This document shows positions 47,612 through 55,173 of a DNA stretch of 64,000 nucleotides, piece after piece. Every line of letters starts with the position of its first letter. The first letter of the stretch is position 1. This DNA comes from an uncultured Aquimarina sp. (GTDB lineage Bacteria > Bacteroidota > Bacteroidia > Flavobacteriales > Flavobacteriaceae). The notes below the pieces were generated by a model. It searched no databases, was not told the origin of the DNA, and worked only from the letters and a program-made list of their open reading frames with translations. The DNA is taken from positions 186,001 to 250,000 of the forward strand of contig CANMLL010000006.1 in the NCBI GenBank assembly GCA_947498775.1, read 5' to 3'. Both the position numbers and the translations under genes were made by a program.

Positions 47612-47710
47612 CTACCTATGGATTGCATGCCCCGACGCTCCAGGTAATTCTTTTAGAAAATCCATTACAATTCTAAAAGTCAATCTAAATTTTGTGTAAA
47701 ATAGCCCCAT
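47612..47710 (-). CDS. 32-aa peptide A of the LP-G-A-S family
   Basis: ATG..TAG ORF of 32 residues, starting MGLFYTKFRL and ending LPGASGHAIHR. It has the family pattern: Phe4, Tyr5, Leu10, Arg13, Phe18, Leu19, Leu22-Pro23, Gly24-Ala25-Ser26, Ala29, Ile30, Arg32. Net charge is clearly positive; residues 3-22 would form an amphipathic helix with Lys/Arg at 7, 9, 13 and 20. There is no signal peptide or double-glycine leader. A well-formed promoter (TTG, 20 bp, TATATTTG) lies 26 bp upstream. Function unknown. Confidence 0.72.
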   Translation of the reverse strand: MGLFYTKFRLTFRIVMDFLKELPGASGHAIHR

Positions 47711-47735
47711 ATTTTTATTTTAAATTATTATTAAA

Positions 47736-47766
47736 CAAATATAACATCATAATAACATGATTTCAA
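47736..47766 (-). promoter_or_regulatory. Promoter of peptide A
   Basis: On the minus strand TTG (47766-47764), a 20-bp spacer and TATATTTG (47743-47736) fit the Bacteroidota -33/-7 arrangement; the predicted start is about 20 bp before the ATG. Confidence 0.6.
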
Positions 47767-47834
47767 TAATTTATTTACATTTTAGATATAATCAGAGATT
47801 TTATCGATAACCAACACAGAAACCTAATTACCTG

Positions 47835-47866
47835 ACAGTTAGTCCCAATTCTAACTGTTGTTTTTT
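47835..47866 (+). terminator. Plus-strand terminator-like hairpin in the peptide cluster
   Basis: Perfect 8-bp stem ACAGTTAG (47835-47842) with CTAACTGT (47851-47858), followed by TGTTTTTT. It faces the plus strand, opposite to the peptide genes, with no plus-strand gene upstream before 47474; an antisense or small RNA would explain it. Confidence 0.45.
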
Positions 47867-47877
47867 ACAAGGAAAAT

Positions 47878-47891
47878 GGGGTGATTTCCCC
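47878..47891. promoter_or_regulatory. GGGG-N6-CCCC palindrome upstream of peptide A
   Basis: GGGGTGATTTCCCC, 168 bp upstream of the peptide A ATG. One of three such elements in the cluster at similar distance from a start codon. Confidence 0.5.
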
Positions 47892-47964
47892 AAATTGAAT
47901 ACATTTAATTTTTGTAATTCTAATTACAATTTCCTTTCATTATCAAAATCTTTTAATAAAACTC

Positions 47965-48063
47965 TTATCTATGAATTGCATTACTGCAAGCTGCAGGCAA
48001 TTGTTTTAAAAAAGACTTTAGTGCTTTTATATCGATCACCAAAATACCGTAAAATAGCTTCAT
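47965..48063 (-). CDS. 32-aa peptide B of the LP-G-A-S family
   Basis: ATG..TAA ORF of 32 residues, starting MKLFYGILVI and ending LPAACSNAIHR. Nearest relative is peptide E at 19622 (20 of 32 identical). It differs from other members in having Ala24 for Gly and Cys26 for Ser. Lysines at 2, 13, 16 and 20; mostly hydrophobic elsewhere up to residue 22. A TAACTTTG box lies 27 bp upstream and a perfect TTAGGGG-N6-CCCCTAA palindrome 178 bp upstream. Confidence 0.72.
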   Translation of the reverse strand: MKLFYGILVIDIKALKSFLKQLPAACSNAIHR

Positions 48064-48089
48064 AATTATTTGATTTTTAATTTGTTACA

Positions 48090-48097
48090 CAAAGTTA
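48090..48097 (-). promoter_or_regulatory. Promoter -7 box of peptide B
   Basis: TAACTTTG on the minus strand, 27 bp before the ATG; identical to the box before peptide D. Confidence 0.55.
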
Positions 48098-48240
48098 ACA
48101 TCCATACCAGATGCTAAAAAAAAATTAACACTCTGAAAAGGGAAATTTAGATATACAAACTTCATGTAACGGTGTATTACCGAAAAAAAGCATAACATTG
48201 TTAAATTTTGAAGAAATTACTTACATAAAAAAGTGCTGTT

Positions 48241-48260
48241 TTAGGGGTTTTCTCCCCTAA
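48241..48260. promoter_or_regulatory. TTAGGGG-N6-CCCCTAA palindrome upstream of peptide B
   Basis: The best of the three elements: a perfect 7+7 inverted repeat with a 6-bp spacer. A T5 run follows on the plus strand only, so a plus-strand terminator is an alternative reading. A half site (CCCCTAA) lies at about 48308. Confidence 0.55.
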
Positions 48261-48364
48261 TTTTTAATCTGTATCGCTTGTGATCACACTTTGAAAAAGC
48301 ATTCTTTCCCCTAAAATTTATAAAATCACCATATTTTCCCTTTTTATTCAAAACCAGAATAAAA

Positions 48365-48405
48365 AAAAGAGACCATACCTCTATATTTTGGGGACAGTCT
48401 CTTTT
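48365..48405 (-). terminator. Terminator of peptide C
   Basis: Stem AAAAGAGAC (minus strand, 48405-48397) with GTCTCTTTT (48373-48365), then T run. The loop contains CCCCAAAATAT, an 11-mer identical to one in the candidate small RNA at 19421-19431. Confidence 0.75.
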
Positions 48406-48452
48406 ATAATTCTTAAGCGTAATTGTTTTAGGCCTCCTAAATAAGCACCTAA

Positions 48453-48551
48453 TTATTTTCGCATGGCATTACCTGAAGCGCCAGGAAGATCTTTTATAAA
48501 TCCTACAAAAGCTTTACAACCTAACCAGATATTTGTAAAAAATTTATTCAT
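48453..48551 (-). CDS. 32-aa peptide C of the LP-G-A-S family
   Basis: ATG..TAA ORF of 32 residues, starting MNKFFTNIWL and ending LPGASGNAMRK. Family positions kept: Phe4, Phe5, Leu10, Lys13, Phe18, Ile19, Leu22-Pro23, Gly24-Ala25-Ser26, Ala29, Met30, Lys32. A cysteine at 12 is unique to this copy. No GGGG-N6-CCCC element is present upstream, and no exact TAnnTTTG box was found, so it may be transcribed from peptide D's promoter. It has its own terminator 48 bp downstream. Confidence 0.72.
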   Translation of the reverse strand: MNKFFTNIWLGCKAFVGFIKDLPGASGNAMRK

Positions 48552-48759
48552 TTTTAAATTTGATTAAAAAGTTAATTTAATCGTTATTAAATTTAATTAA
48601 TACTTCTCAAAAAGTAAAGAATAAGACCAACTTAATTTACACTTTTTGACAAAGGACTTATTAAATAAGACGATACTATCTTTTAAATAAAAAACTTACA
48701 CTTTTTTGAAGTTTTTTCTTACAAAATAGATTGCCTAATACAATAACGTATTATTTTTA

Positions 48760-48858
48760 TTATTTACGCATTGCATAACTAGAACCGTTAGGCAATTCAT
48801 TAATAAAACTGAGTACAGTTTTAAAACTTAATTCAAAAATAGTGTAAAATTGTTTCAT
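48760..48858 (-). CDS. 32-aa peptide D of the LP-G-A-S family
   Basis: ATG..TAA ORF of 32 residues, starting MKQFYTIFEL and ending LPNGSSYAMRK. Family positions kept, but Asn24-Gly25 replaces Gly-Ala and Asn replaces the lysine at 20. It is the copy nearest queE (stop 284 bp upstream in its direction). A TAACTTTG box lies 28 bp before the ATG and a GGGG-N6-CCCC palindrome about 183 bp before it. Confidence 0.72.
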   Translation of the reverse strand: MKQFYTIFELSFKTVLSFINELPNGSSYAMRK

Positions 48859-48885
48859 AGCTTATTGATTTTAAATTACTTAATT

Positions 48886-48893
48886 CAAAGTTA
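48886..48893 (-). promoter_or_regulatory. Promoter -7 box of peptide D
   Basis: TAACTTTG on the minus strand, 28 bp before the ATG. Confidence 0.55.
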
Positions 48894-49039
48894 AAAACAA
48901 CTGCTACTTTTTAAGCATAAATATTAAAATAAAAATTAACATTTCGACACAAGCATATAAAGGGAAGGTAAAAAACGTATAGAAACTCTTAAAACTTCAT
49001 TTTTTGTGAGTTTTTTCCTTCTATATCTTTTGTCTGCTC

Positions 49040-49055
49040 AGGGGAATTCCCCCCT
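49040..49055. promoter_or_regulatory. AGGGG-N6-CCCCT palindrome upstream of peptide D
   Basis: AGGGG (49040-49044), 6 bp, CCCCT (49051-49055), about 182 bp before the peptide D ATG. It can also be read as the shorter palindrome GGGGAATTCCCC. Confidence 0.5.
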
Positions 49056-49142
49056 AATAGTTAAGCCTTCTACTTCTTATTTGGTTATCAATTACCCTTG
49101 TGTTGTTTGAAAAACCACAAACTAGAAGTTGATTACGTTTTT

Positions 49143-49772
49143 TTAAGGAATATTTAAGTACTTATGCGTTTGAAGCGAAACTCGCCATTTTGGATTACGC
49201 ATCACATAATCTACTAGTACAGGTATTACTTTATCTCGAACGCTCCATTCGGGCTGAAGATATAGTATACAGTCATCAGAAACTTTGGCAGCTTGTTCTT
49301 CTGCAAATGCAAAATCACTTTTGTTATAGACAATACATTTTAACTCATCTGCCACCTCATAGATTTCCTCTTTTGGTAATTTTACTTTTTTAGGAGAAAG
49401 ACAGATCCAATCCCATTCTCCTGTTAATGTATACGCTCCTGAAGTTTCAATATGAGTTTGAGCTCCTTTATCTTTAAGACCTTTTGTTAGTAGTGTCATA
49501 TCCCATGTAAGAGGTTCTCCCCCCGTAACTACAACAACCCGGCTATATTTCAATGCACTTTCAACTATTTTATTAGTAGAGGTAGGTGGATGTAAATCTG
49601 CATTCCAACTTTCTTTTACGTCACACCAATGGCACCCAACATCACAACCGCCTATCCTTACAAAATAAGCAGCAGTTCCTTTATGATACCCTTCTCCTTG
49701 GATCGTATAAAATTCTTCCATTAACGGGAGCATTTCACCCGTATTTACCATTTCTTGTACACGCTCTTGCAT
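49143..49772 (-). CDS. queE: 7-carboxy-7-deazaguanine synthase QueE
   Basis: A 209-residue radical SAM enzyme that makes 7-carboxy-7-deazaguanine in the queuosine pathway. It contains FYTIQGEGYHKGTAA (about 21-35), the canonical cluster motif CxxxCxxC as CDVGCHWCD, VVTGGEPL and the ETSG motif. Two earlier start codons lie in frame, but the promoter -7 box TACCTTTG (49787-49780) is upstream of ATG 49772 by only 7 bp, so this start is right and the mRNA is nearly leaderless. No other queuosine genes are in the window. Confidence 0.93.
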   Translation of the reverse strand: MQERVQEMVNTGEMLPLMEEFYTIQGEGYHKGTAAYFVRIGGCDVGCHWCDVKESWNADLHPPTSTNKIVESALKYSRVVVVTGGEPLTWDMTLLTKGLKDKGAQTHIETSGAYTLTGEWDWICLSPKKVKLPKEEIYEVADELKCIVYNKSDFAFAEEQAAKVSDDCILYLQPEWSVRDKVIPVLVDYVMRNPKWRVSLQTHKYLNIP

Positions 49773-49779
49773 AAGCCTG

Positions 49780-49787
49780 CAAAGGTA
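49780..49787 (-). promoter_or_regulatory. queE promoter -7 box
   Basis: TACCTTTG on the minus strand, 7 bp before the queE ATG; it decides the start codon. Confidence 0.65.
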
Positions 49788-49841
49788 CACAACATAAAAG
49801 AATTATTTACGCAATATTAGTGCTGATTATATGATTCGAGA

Positions 49842-50297
49842 TCATTTCTTAACTGCAATACATTCTATTTCTATTTTGGCTCCAACTGCCAAGCCTTTTG
49901 CCGCAAAGGTAGTACGAGCCGGTTTTTGAGGAAAATATGTCTTATAAACCGTATTAAAGGCAGAGAAACTCTCTATATCAGAAAGTATCACCGTACATTT
50001 TACTACATCATTCATTTCCATATTATGATGCTCCAAAACCGCTTTTATATTTTCAAGAGTTTGTTTTGTCTCTTCTTCTATGCCGCCCGCTACCAATTTT
50101 CTTGTTGTATGATCCATTCCCACCTGTCCGGATAAAAAGAACATATTACCTACCTGGACAACATCAGAAAACGGAGCTTCTGATTTTTTTGGCTCATGAG
50201 TTTTATGAAAAATCACCCTGTTTGTAGGTTTCAAAGATTCAGTATTACAACTAGCCAAAAAGATACAGACGAGGATTAATAAAAAAATGTTCTTCAT
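49842..50297 (-). CDS. RidA-family lipoprotein
   Basis: A 151-residue protein: a lipoprotein signal (lipobox LASC, Cys17) followed by a complete RidA (YjgF/UK114) domain. The key arginine of the imine/enamine deaminase site is present in KPARTTFAA (Arg128), and a glutamate is in the terminal IEIECIAVKK. RidA normally acts in the cytosol on reactive enamines released by PLP enzymes, so an exported, lipid-anchored version suggests a different substrate or a role in the envelope. Confidence 0.85.
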   Translation of the reverse strand: MKNIFLLILVCIFLASCNTESLKPTNRVIFHKTHEPKKSEAPFSDVVQVGNMFFLSGQVGMDHTTRKLVAGGIEEETKQTLENIKAVLEHHNMEMNDVVKCTVILSDIESFSAFNTVYKTYFPQKPARTTFAAKGLAVGAKIEIECIAVKK

Positions 50298-50407
50298 AGT
50301 AATAAAATTTAAAACAGTGTTCTTTATCGATTATTCAGGATTAAAATTAACTTATAATTTCAATAGAAAAGTTAAGATTCCTATTTTTATCAAAAATTAA
50401 ATCCACT

Positions 50408-51943
50408 ATGAGCGACAATCAGGCATTTTTTGATCATATAAATGAAGGCTATAAAACCAAAGGTGATTTCATAACCATGGGGGCGGCTATGCATAATGGC
50501 GAGACAGTAACTAATGCCCATGTAAAAGTCCCTTTAAAAACATTAAATCGACATGGATTAATTGCCGGAGCTACAGGTACCGGTAAAACCAAAACTTTAC
50601 AGGTGATTGCCGAAAATCTAAGTGAAAAAGGAATCCCTGTGTTACTTATGGATATTAAAGGGGATCTAAGTGGAATTGCAGCTGCGAGCCCCGGACATCC
50701 AAAAATCGATGAGCGTCACGAAAAAATTGGGATTCCATTTGAAGCAAAAGGTTTTCCGGTTGAAATACTCTCACTTTCAGAACAGGATGGTGTTAGACTT
50801 CGAGCTACAGTAAGCGAATTTGGACCTGTCTTATTATCTAGAATTCTTGATGTTACCGAAACTCAGGCCGGAATCATATCCATCATATTTAAGTACTGTG
50901 ATGACAATAAATTGCCTTTGCTGGATTTAAAAGATCTCAAAAAAGTACTACAATTCTCAACACAAGAAGGTAAAAAAGAACTTGAAAAAGATTATGGCCG
51001 TATTTCGACCGCTTCTACAGGATCTATTTTACGAAAGATTGTAGAACTCGAACAGCAGGGAGCTGATCTTTTCTTTGGAGAAAAATCTTTTGAAGTTGAT
51101 GATTTATGCCGTATCGATGAAAATGGAAGAGGTGTTATTAATATTATTAGATTAACTGATATTCAAGATAGGCCTAAGTTATTTTCGACATTCATGTTGA
51201 GTCTTCTGGCAGAAATTTACGGAACATTTCCAGAGCAAGGCGATAGCGGAAGGCCAGAATTAATAATTTTTCTGGATGAAGCACATCTAATTTTCAAACA
51301 AGCGTCTAACGCCTTGATGGATCAAATAGAAAGTATTGTTAAATTGATTCGCTCAAAAGGAGTTGGATTATATTTTGTTACTCAGAACCCTACCGATGTT
51401 CCTGATGGGGTTTTAGGCCAACTTGGTCTTAAAGTACAACATGCACTTAGAGCGTTTACGGCCAAGGATCGAAAAGCAATAAAATTAACTGCAGAAAACT
51501 ATCCTATCTCTGAATATTATGATACCAAGGAAGTACTGACTTCATTAGGGATTGGAGAAGCGCTAGTTTCTGCCCTTGATGAAAAAGGACGCCCTACGCC
51601 TCTGGCAGCTACTATGCTTAGAGCTCCTATGAGTAGAATGGATGTATTAACCGATAGCGAACTAAAAACATTGCTTAAAAAATCAAAACTTACTTCTAAA
51701 TACAATGAGGAGATCGATAGAGAAAGTGCTTATGAGCTTTTAGGAGAAAAAATAGAAAAAGCAGAGGCCGAAGAAGCAAAAGCCGCAGCAAAAAAAGAAC
51801 GAGAAAAACTTGAAAAAAGTAAATCAAGTTCAAGATCTAGAAGTAGACGAACGAGCACTACAGAGAAAGCAGTAATTAAAGTACTTACAAGTGCCACTTT
51901 TATTAGAGGAGCTTTAGGAGTTCTGAATAAGTTATTGAAATAA
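50408..51943 (+). CDS. HerA-like ATPase (DUF853, YjgR family)
   Basis: A 511-residue P-loop ATPase. Walker A is GATGTGKTKTLQ (about 53-64), followed by PVLLMDIKGDLSGIA, a Walker B LIIFLDEAHLIF (about 296-307) and a sensor-type YFVTQNPTDVPDGVLGQLG. The C-terminal tail is a Lys/Glu coiled coil and a basic serine-rich region (SRSRSRR). DUF853 proteins resemble HerA/FtsK hexameric motors; their role is unknown, though DNA or RNA translocation is suspected. Transcribed alone, with a 33-bp gap to the following lipoprotein. Confidence 0.88.
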   Translation: MSDNQAFFDHINEGYKTKGDFITMGAAMHNGETVTNAHVKVPLKTLNRHGLIAGATGTGKTKTLQVIAENLSEKGIPVLLMDIKGDLSGIAAASPGHPKIDERHEKIGIPFEAKGFPVEILSLSEQDGVRLRATVSEFGPVLLSRILDVTETQAGIISIIFKYCDDNKLPLLDLKDLKKVLQFSTQEGKKELEKDYGRISTASTGSILRKIVELEQQGADLFFGEKSFEVDDLCRIDENGRGVINIIRLTDIQDRPKLFSTFMLSLLAEIYGTFPEQGDSGRPELIIFLDEAHLIFKQASNALMDQIESIVKLIRSKGVGLYFVTQNPTDVPDGVLGQLGLKVQHALRAFTAKDRKAIKLTAENYPISEYYDTKEVLTSLGIGEALVSALDEKGRPTPLAATMLRAPMSRMDVLTDSELKTLLKKSKLTSKYNEEIDRESAYELLGEKIEKAEAEEAKAAAKKEREKLEKSKSSSRSRSRRTSTTEKAVIKVLTSATFIRGALGVLNKLLK

Positions 51944-51985
51944 TTTACGTTTAAGAAAGAACAAATTATTTAAATAATGAACATC

Positions 51986-52549
51986 ATGACAAATAGATTT
52001 TTTCTGATAGCTTTAACTTCGGTATTTATTTTTGGCTGTCAAAAAGAAAAAAAGCAGGATGCTTTTGAAATTACGAACAATAGGATTGGTTTTTTAACTC
52101 CTGAAATTCAAGTTAGTCAATTAGATTCGATTTTTAAAAACGATTCAATTATTAATGGTTCTGTAGGCAACAAACTTTTGAATGTTAATGAAATAATCGT
52201 TCATGAAAAAGGAGGTGCCAAACTTCTTATTTTAGAAGTAAAAACAGCCTCGGATCCGACCTCGACTATAGAAAATATTCAGGTTATTGATCCAAGATAC
52301 AAGACCCTGTCGGGATTATCATCCGGAAGTATATTTAAGGACATAAAAGACAATTATGATATTTCCAAGATTAACAATACCCTAAGTACTGCGGTGATTT
52401 TTGTAGATAGCATCCAGGCATATTTTACTATTGACAAGAAAGAACTTTCGCAAGAATTTCGACAAACCACCGATATCAAAATCAAAACGTCTGATATTCC
52501 TGATAGTGCAAAAATCAAACACTTTTGGATACGTTGGGATGAAAATTAA
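51986..52549 (+). CDS. Lipoprotein of unknown function
   Basis: A 187-residue lipoprotein (signal MTNRFFLIALTSVFIFGC, Cys18). The mature part is rich in Ile, Ser and Asp with predicted strands (NEIIVHEKGGAKLLILEVK, TAVIFVDSIQAYFTI). No domain was recognised. The upstream ATG (51977) adds three residues, but the signal begins at the second Met. It is followed 39 bp later by the 134-aa orphan, so the two may be an operon. Confidence 0.65.
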   Translation: MTNRFFLIALTSVFIFGCQKEKKQDAFEITNNRIGFLTPEIQVSQLDSIFKNDSIINGSVGNKLLNVNEIIVHEKGGAKLLILEVKTASDPTSTIENIQVIDPRYKTLSGLSSGSIFKDIKDNYDISKINNTLSTAVIFVDSIQAYFTIDKKELSQEFRQTTDIKIKTSDIPDSAKIKHFWIRWDEN

Positions 52550-52588
52550 ATTATAAGTTATTTAGAATTGAACTCAAAAATTGACTAA

Positions 52589-52993
52589 ATGGGTATATCT
52601 TGTGCACCTGCTCCAACAAATAAGAAAGAATATATAAGCGATATTGGCAGAATATTAGTTGAGGAAAATGGAAAAAAGAAATACTATACGCCCAAAGAAG
52701 TCAAAAATGCACATCACAAAAGTAAATGGTATGACGGACTAGATTTCTCGTGCTGGGCAATGAGTACTTTTTCATCACATGGTGATTTTGATATATATCA
52801 TGAAGAAACTGGCGAAGTTTGCGATTATGTTGAAATGAAAAGCGAAATGCTAACTGGAATCTCAAACGCGCCTGCAGCCGATTGGGCATCGATTCCTGAT
52901 ATTGATCTAGATGCTTCTTGGTTAGACCTTGGAGAATTGTTTGAAGGGGTTCTAGAAGGAATTGGGGAATTTATTGCAGGGATACTTGACTGA
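52589..52993 (+). CDS. Orphan protein with glycine-rich amphipathic C terminus
   Basis: A 134-residue protein, no family recognised. It has no signal peptide; MGISCAPAP at the N terminus is too short for one. The central part is aromatic and histidine rich (KNAHHKSKWYDGLDFSCWAM, HGDFDIYHEETGEVCDY), with three cysteines in all. The last 40 residues are acidic and end in a hydrophobic, glycine-spaced helix (LFEGVLEGIGEFIAGILD), which looks membrane-active or oligomeric. Context: after a lipoprotein, before a cupin gene. Confidence 0.6.
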   Translation: MGISCAPAPTNKKEYISDIGRILVEENGKKKYYTPKEVKNAHHKSKWYDGLDFSCWAMSTFSSHGDFDIYHEETGEVCDYVEMKSEMLTGISNAPAADWASIPDIDLDASWLDLGELFEGVLEGIGEFIAGILD

Positions 52994-53022
52994 TTGTAGT
53001 AAAAATATCTAAAGGAAACGTC

Positions 53023-53391
53023 ATGAACAAAAAATACCATATTCAAAAATCCCCATTCATTGTTCCAACTACCGATGGAAAATTAATTGAAGAACATTTT
53101 GGTAAAGCTACCGATGGGAATTCTAAAATCAGTATTGCCCATATGATTGCTCCACCTGGTTGGAGTGAACCTTTTCAAACTCCAGAGTTCGACGAATACA
53201 CCTATATCATTCGCGGTAAAAAACAATTTATTATCGCAGGAGAAAAAGTTATTCTTGAACAGGGTCAATCTATAAAAATCGAAAAAAATACAAGAATTCA
53301 ATATGCTAATCCATTTGATCAAGAATGTGAGTATCTTGCCATTTGTCTTCCAGCATTTACCATGGAAGCCACACATCGTGAAGATAAATGA
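53023..53391 (+). CDS. Cupin-domain protein
   Basis: A 122-residue single-domain cupin. The second conserved cupin motif region reads PEFDEYTYIIRGKKQFIIAGEKV, and the C-terminal motif region ANPFDQECEYLAICLPAF. The histidines usually bound to metal are only partly conserved, so it may be non-enzymatic. It overlaps the next gene by 4 bp (ATGA), implying coupling with the alpha/beta hydrolase. Confidence 0.8.
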   Translation: MNKKYHIQKSPFIVPTTDGKLIEEHFGKATDGNSKISIAHMIAPPGWSEPFQTPEFDEYTYIIRGKKQFIIAGEKVILEQGQSIKIEKNTRIQYANPFDQECEYLAICLPAFTMEATHREDK

Positions 53392-54227
53392 AGGAAAAAA
53401 TTGAAAAATATCTGCCCATCCTGATCGGAAAATACTTTCGGGTTTTATTCTTTTTCTCCTCTGAAAAAGCAGTCAGCAAAGCATATAAATTGTTTTGCAC
53501 TCCCAGAAAAGGTCGCATATTACCAGAGCAAGAAGATTTTCTTGAAGAAGCGGCAGATGAAGTTATTCTGGTTAATGATGTTAAAATTCAGACCTATCGA
53601 TGGCCTACTATGGGAGAAACCATATTAATGATTCATGGTTGGGAAAGCAATACCCACCGTTGGAAAAGTCTCATCAAAAAATTACATAAAAAAGGGTTTA
53701 ATATTATTGGATTTGATGCTCCTGCCCACGGCAATTCTTCCGGCAAGATTTTAAACGTTCCCTTATATACAGAATGCCTTCAAAAAATAATCGAATTATA
53801 CAGACCTAACCATTTATTGGGGCATTCGGTTGGCGGCATGACCACTATATATCATCAATATACCTACCCAAATCAGGAAATAGAAAAACTGGTAGTTCTG
53901 GCTCCTCCTTCAGAATTAGCTCGAATTATGAAGGGATATCAAAGAATATTAAAACTTTCGCCAAAGTTTATGAAGGCACTTGATCAGTATTTCAAGGACA
54001 AACATGGTTTTTATTTCAAGGAGTTTTCGGTCTCATATTTTGCACAAAACCTCACTCATAAAGGCTTACTGATTCATGACAAATATGATGATATCGCGCC
54101 ATATAGAGAAGCTGAGGCTATTGGGGAAAATTGGACTAATGCCCAGTTTATCACCACAGAAAATTATGGACATTCTCTATTCTTCAACGAGGTAGACAAT
54201 ATGATTATTGATTTTTTGAAAGATTGA
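53388..54227 (+). CDS. Alpha/beta hydrolase
   Basis: A 279-residue hydrolase. The oxyanion strand MIHGWESNTHRW (about 82-93), nucleophile elbow LGHSVGGMTT (Ser about 147), and a late catalytic histidine in ENYGHSLFFN (about 265) are visible. Cytoplasmic, with no signal. It is translationally coupled to the cupin gene; substrate unknown. Confidence 0.85.
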   Translation: MKEKIEKYLPILIGKYFRVLFFFSSEKAVSKAYKLFCTPRKGRILPEQEDFLEEAADEVILVNDVKIQTYRWPTMGETILMIHGWESNTHRWKSLIKKLHKKGFNIIGFDAPAHGNSSGKILNVPLYTECLQKIIELYRPNHLLGHSVGGMTTIYHQYTYPNQEIEKLVVLAPPSELARIMKGYQRILKLSPKFMKALDQYFKDKHGFYFKEFSVSYFAQNLTHKGLLIHDKYDDIAPYREAEAIGENWTNAQFITTENYGHSLFFNEVDNMIIDFLKD

Positions 54228-54249
54228 TTTTTTATAGCCACCTTTGCAT

Positions 54250-55074
54250 GTGGAAAATTCGAAACTCACCAGACTTAATAAATACCTTAGCCAAGTTGGG
54301 TATTGCTCACGTAGAGAAGCCGATAAACTAATTGATCAGGGACGGGTTACTATTAATGGAAAAGTGCCAGAAATGGGAACCAAAGTCACTTCTGATGATG
54401 TTGTATGCGTTGATGGTGAACGAATTAATCAACCCAAAGAAAAGCACGTATATCTTGCTTTTAATAAACCTGTAGGTATTGTTTGTACTACCGCACAAAA
54501 CGAAAAAGACAACATTATAGATTATATTAATTATCCAAAGCGAATTTTCCCGATTGGACGATTAGACAAACCCAGTGAAGGACTAATTTTCCTTACCAGC
54601 GACGGAGATATCGTTAACAAAATCCTGAGAGCAAGAAACAATCACGAAAAAGAATACGTTGTTAAGGTCAACAAACTTATCAATCCACAATTTATAAAGC
54701 GAATGCGTAACGGGATTCCAATACTGGATACTGTTACGAGAAAATGTGAAGTTGAGCAGATTAGTAAATACACTTTCAAAATTGTGCTTACCCAGGGACT
54801 TAATCGCCAGATCCGCCGAATGTGCGAATATTTGGGGTATGAAGTAGTTACTTTAAAACGAATCAGGATCATGAATGTCTCTCTCGATGTCCCCGTTGGT
54901 AAATGGCGATATCTAACCGAAGAAGAATTGAAAGTTATTAATACCGATGTTGTAGATTCTAGTAAAACAGAAGAAGCCTCCATTATAGAAACGCCTAAAC
55001 CAAAACATCAAAATACCGCCAGAAAAGGATCACCAAGGTCAAAAAGTAAAAAAAGGAAGGATCGCAGAAATTAG
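54250..55074 (+). CDS. rluF: 23S rRNA pseudouridine(2604) synthase RluF
   Basis: A 274-residue RsuA/RluF-type pseudouridine synthase. It has an N-terminal S4 RNA-binding domain ([20 protein letters not shown], about 8-27), the catalytic [14 protein letters not shown] (Asp is the nucleophile) and the [13 protein letters not shown] motif typical of RluF. A lysine/serine/arginine-rich tail (about 235-274) probably binds RNA. Start is uncertain: GTG at 54250 or TTG at 54244; no in-frame ATG exists. CACCTTTG just before it resembles a -7 box. Confidence 0.88.
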   Translation: MENSKLTRLNKYLSQVGYCSRREADKLIDQGRVTINGKVPEMGTKVTSDDVVCVDGERINQPKEKHVYLAFNKPVGIVCTTAQNEKDNIIDYINYPKRIFPIGRLDKPSEGLIFLTSDGDIVNKILRARNNHEKEYVVKVNKLINPQFIKRMRNGIPILDTVTRKCEVEQISKYTFKIVLTQGLNRQIRRMCEYLGYEVVTLKRIRIMNVSLDVPVGKWRYLTEEELKVINTDVVDSSKTEEASIIETPKPKHQNTARKGSPRSKSKKRKDRRN

Positions 55075-55173
55075 GGTTGCTGTTAATTAAATACTAATTT
55101 TCTACACAAACAGTTTCCTGATTTTTTCAAAATAAGTACATTATTACCTTATCAATAAATAATTTTTTATAGT

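Larger units (their letters stand above)
47475..49142. other. 1.67-kb gap holding four 32-aa peptide genes
   Basis: Apparently empty DNA between DUF2911 and queE. It contains, on the minus strand, four homologous 33-codon ORFs (stop included), with three GGGG-N6-CCCC palindromes, several C4/G4 half sites (47554, 48308), promoter boxes and a terminator. Spacing between successive ORFs is 254, 389 and 208 bp. Every item is listed separately. Confidence 0.85.

Noticed and set aside
48241..48260. GGGG-N6-CCCC elements as ordinary intrinsic terminators
   Set aside because: Only one of the three is followed by a T run, and none has a T run in the direction of the peptide genes, so terminator function does not explain the set.
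47612..49055. The peptide cluster region as a CRISPR array or transposon remnant
   Set aside because: No regularly spaced identical repeats, no terminal inverted repeats or transposase fragments; similarity is at protein level only.
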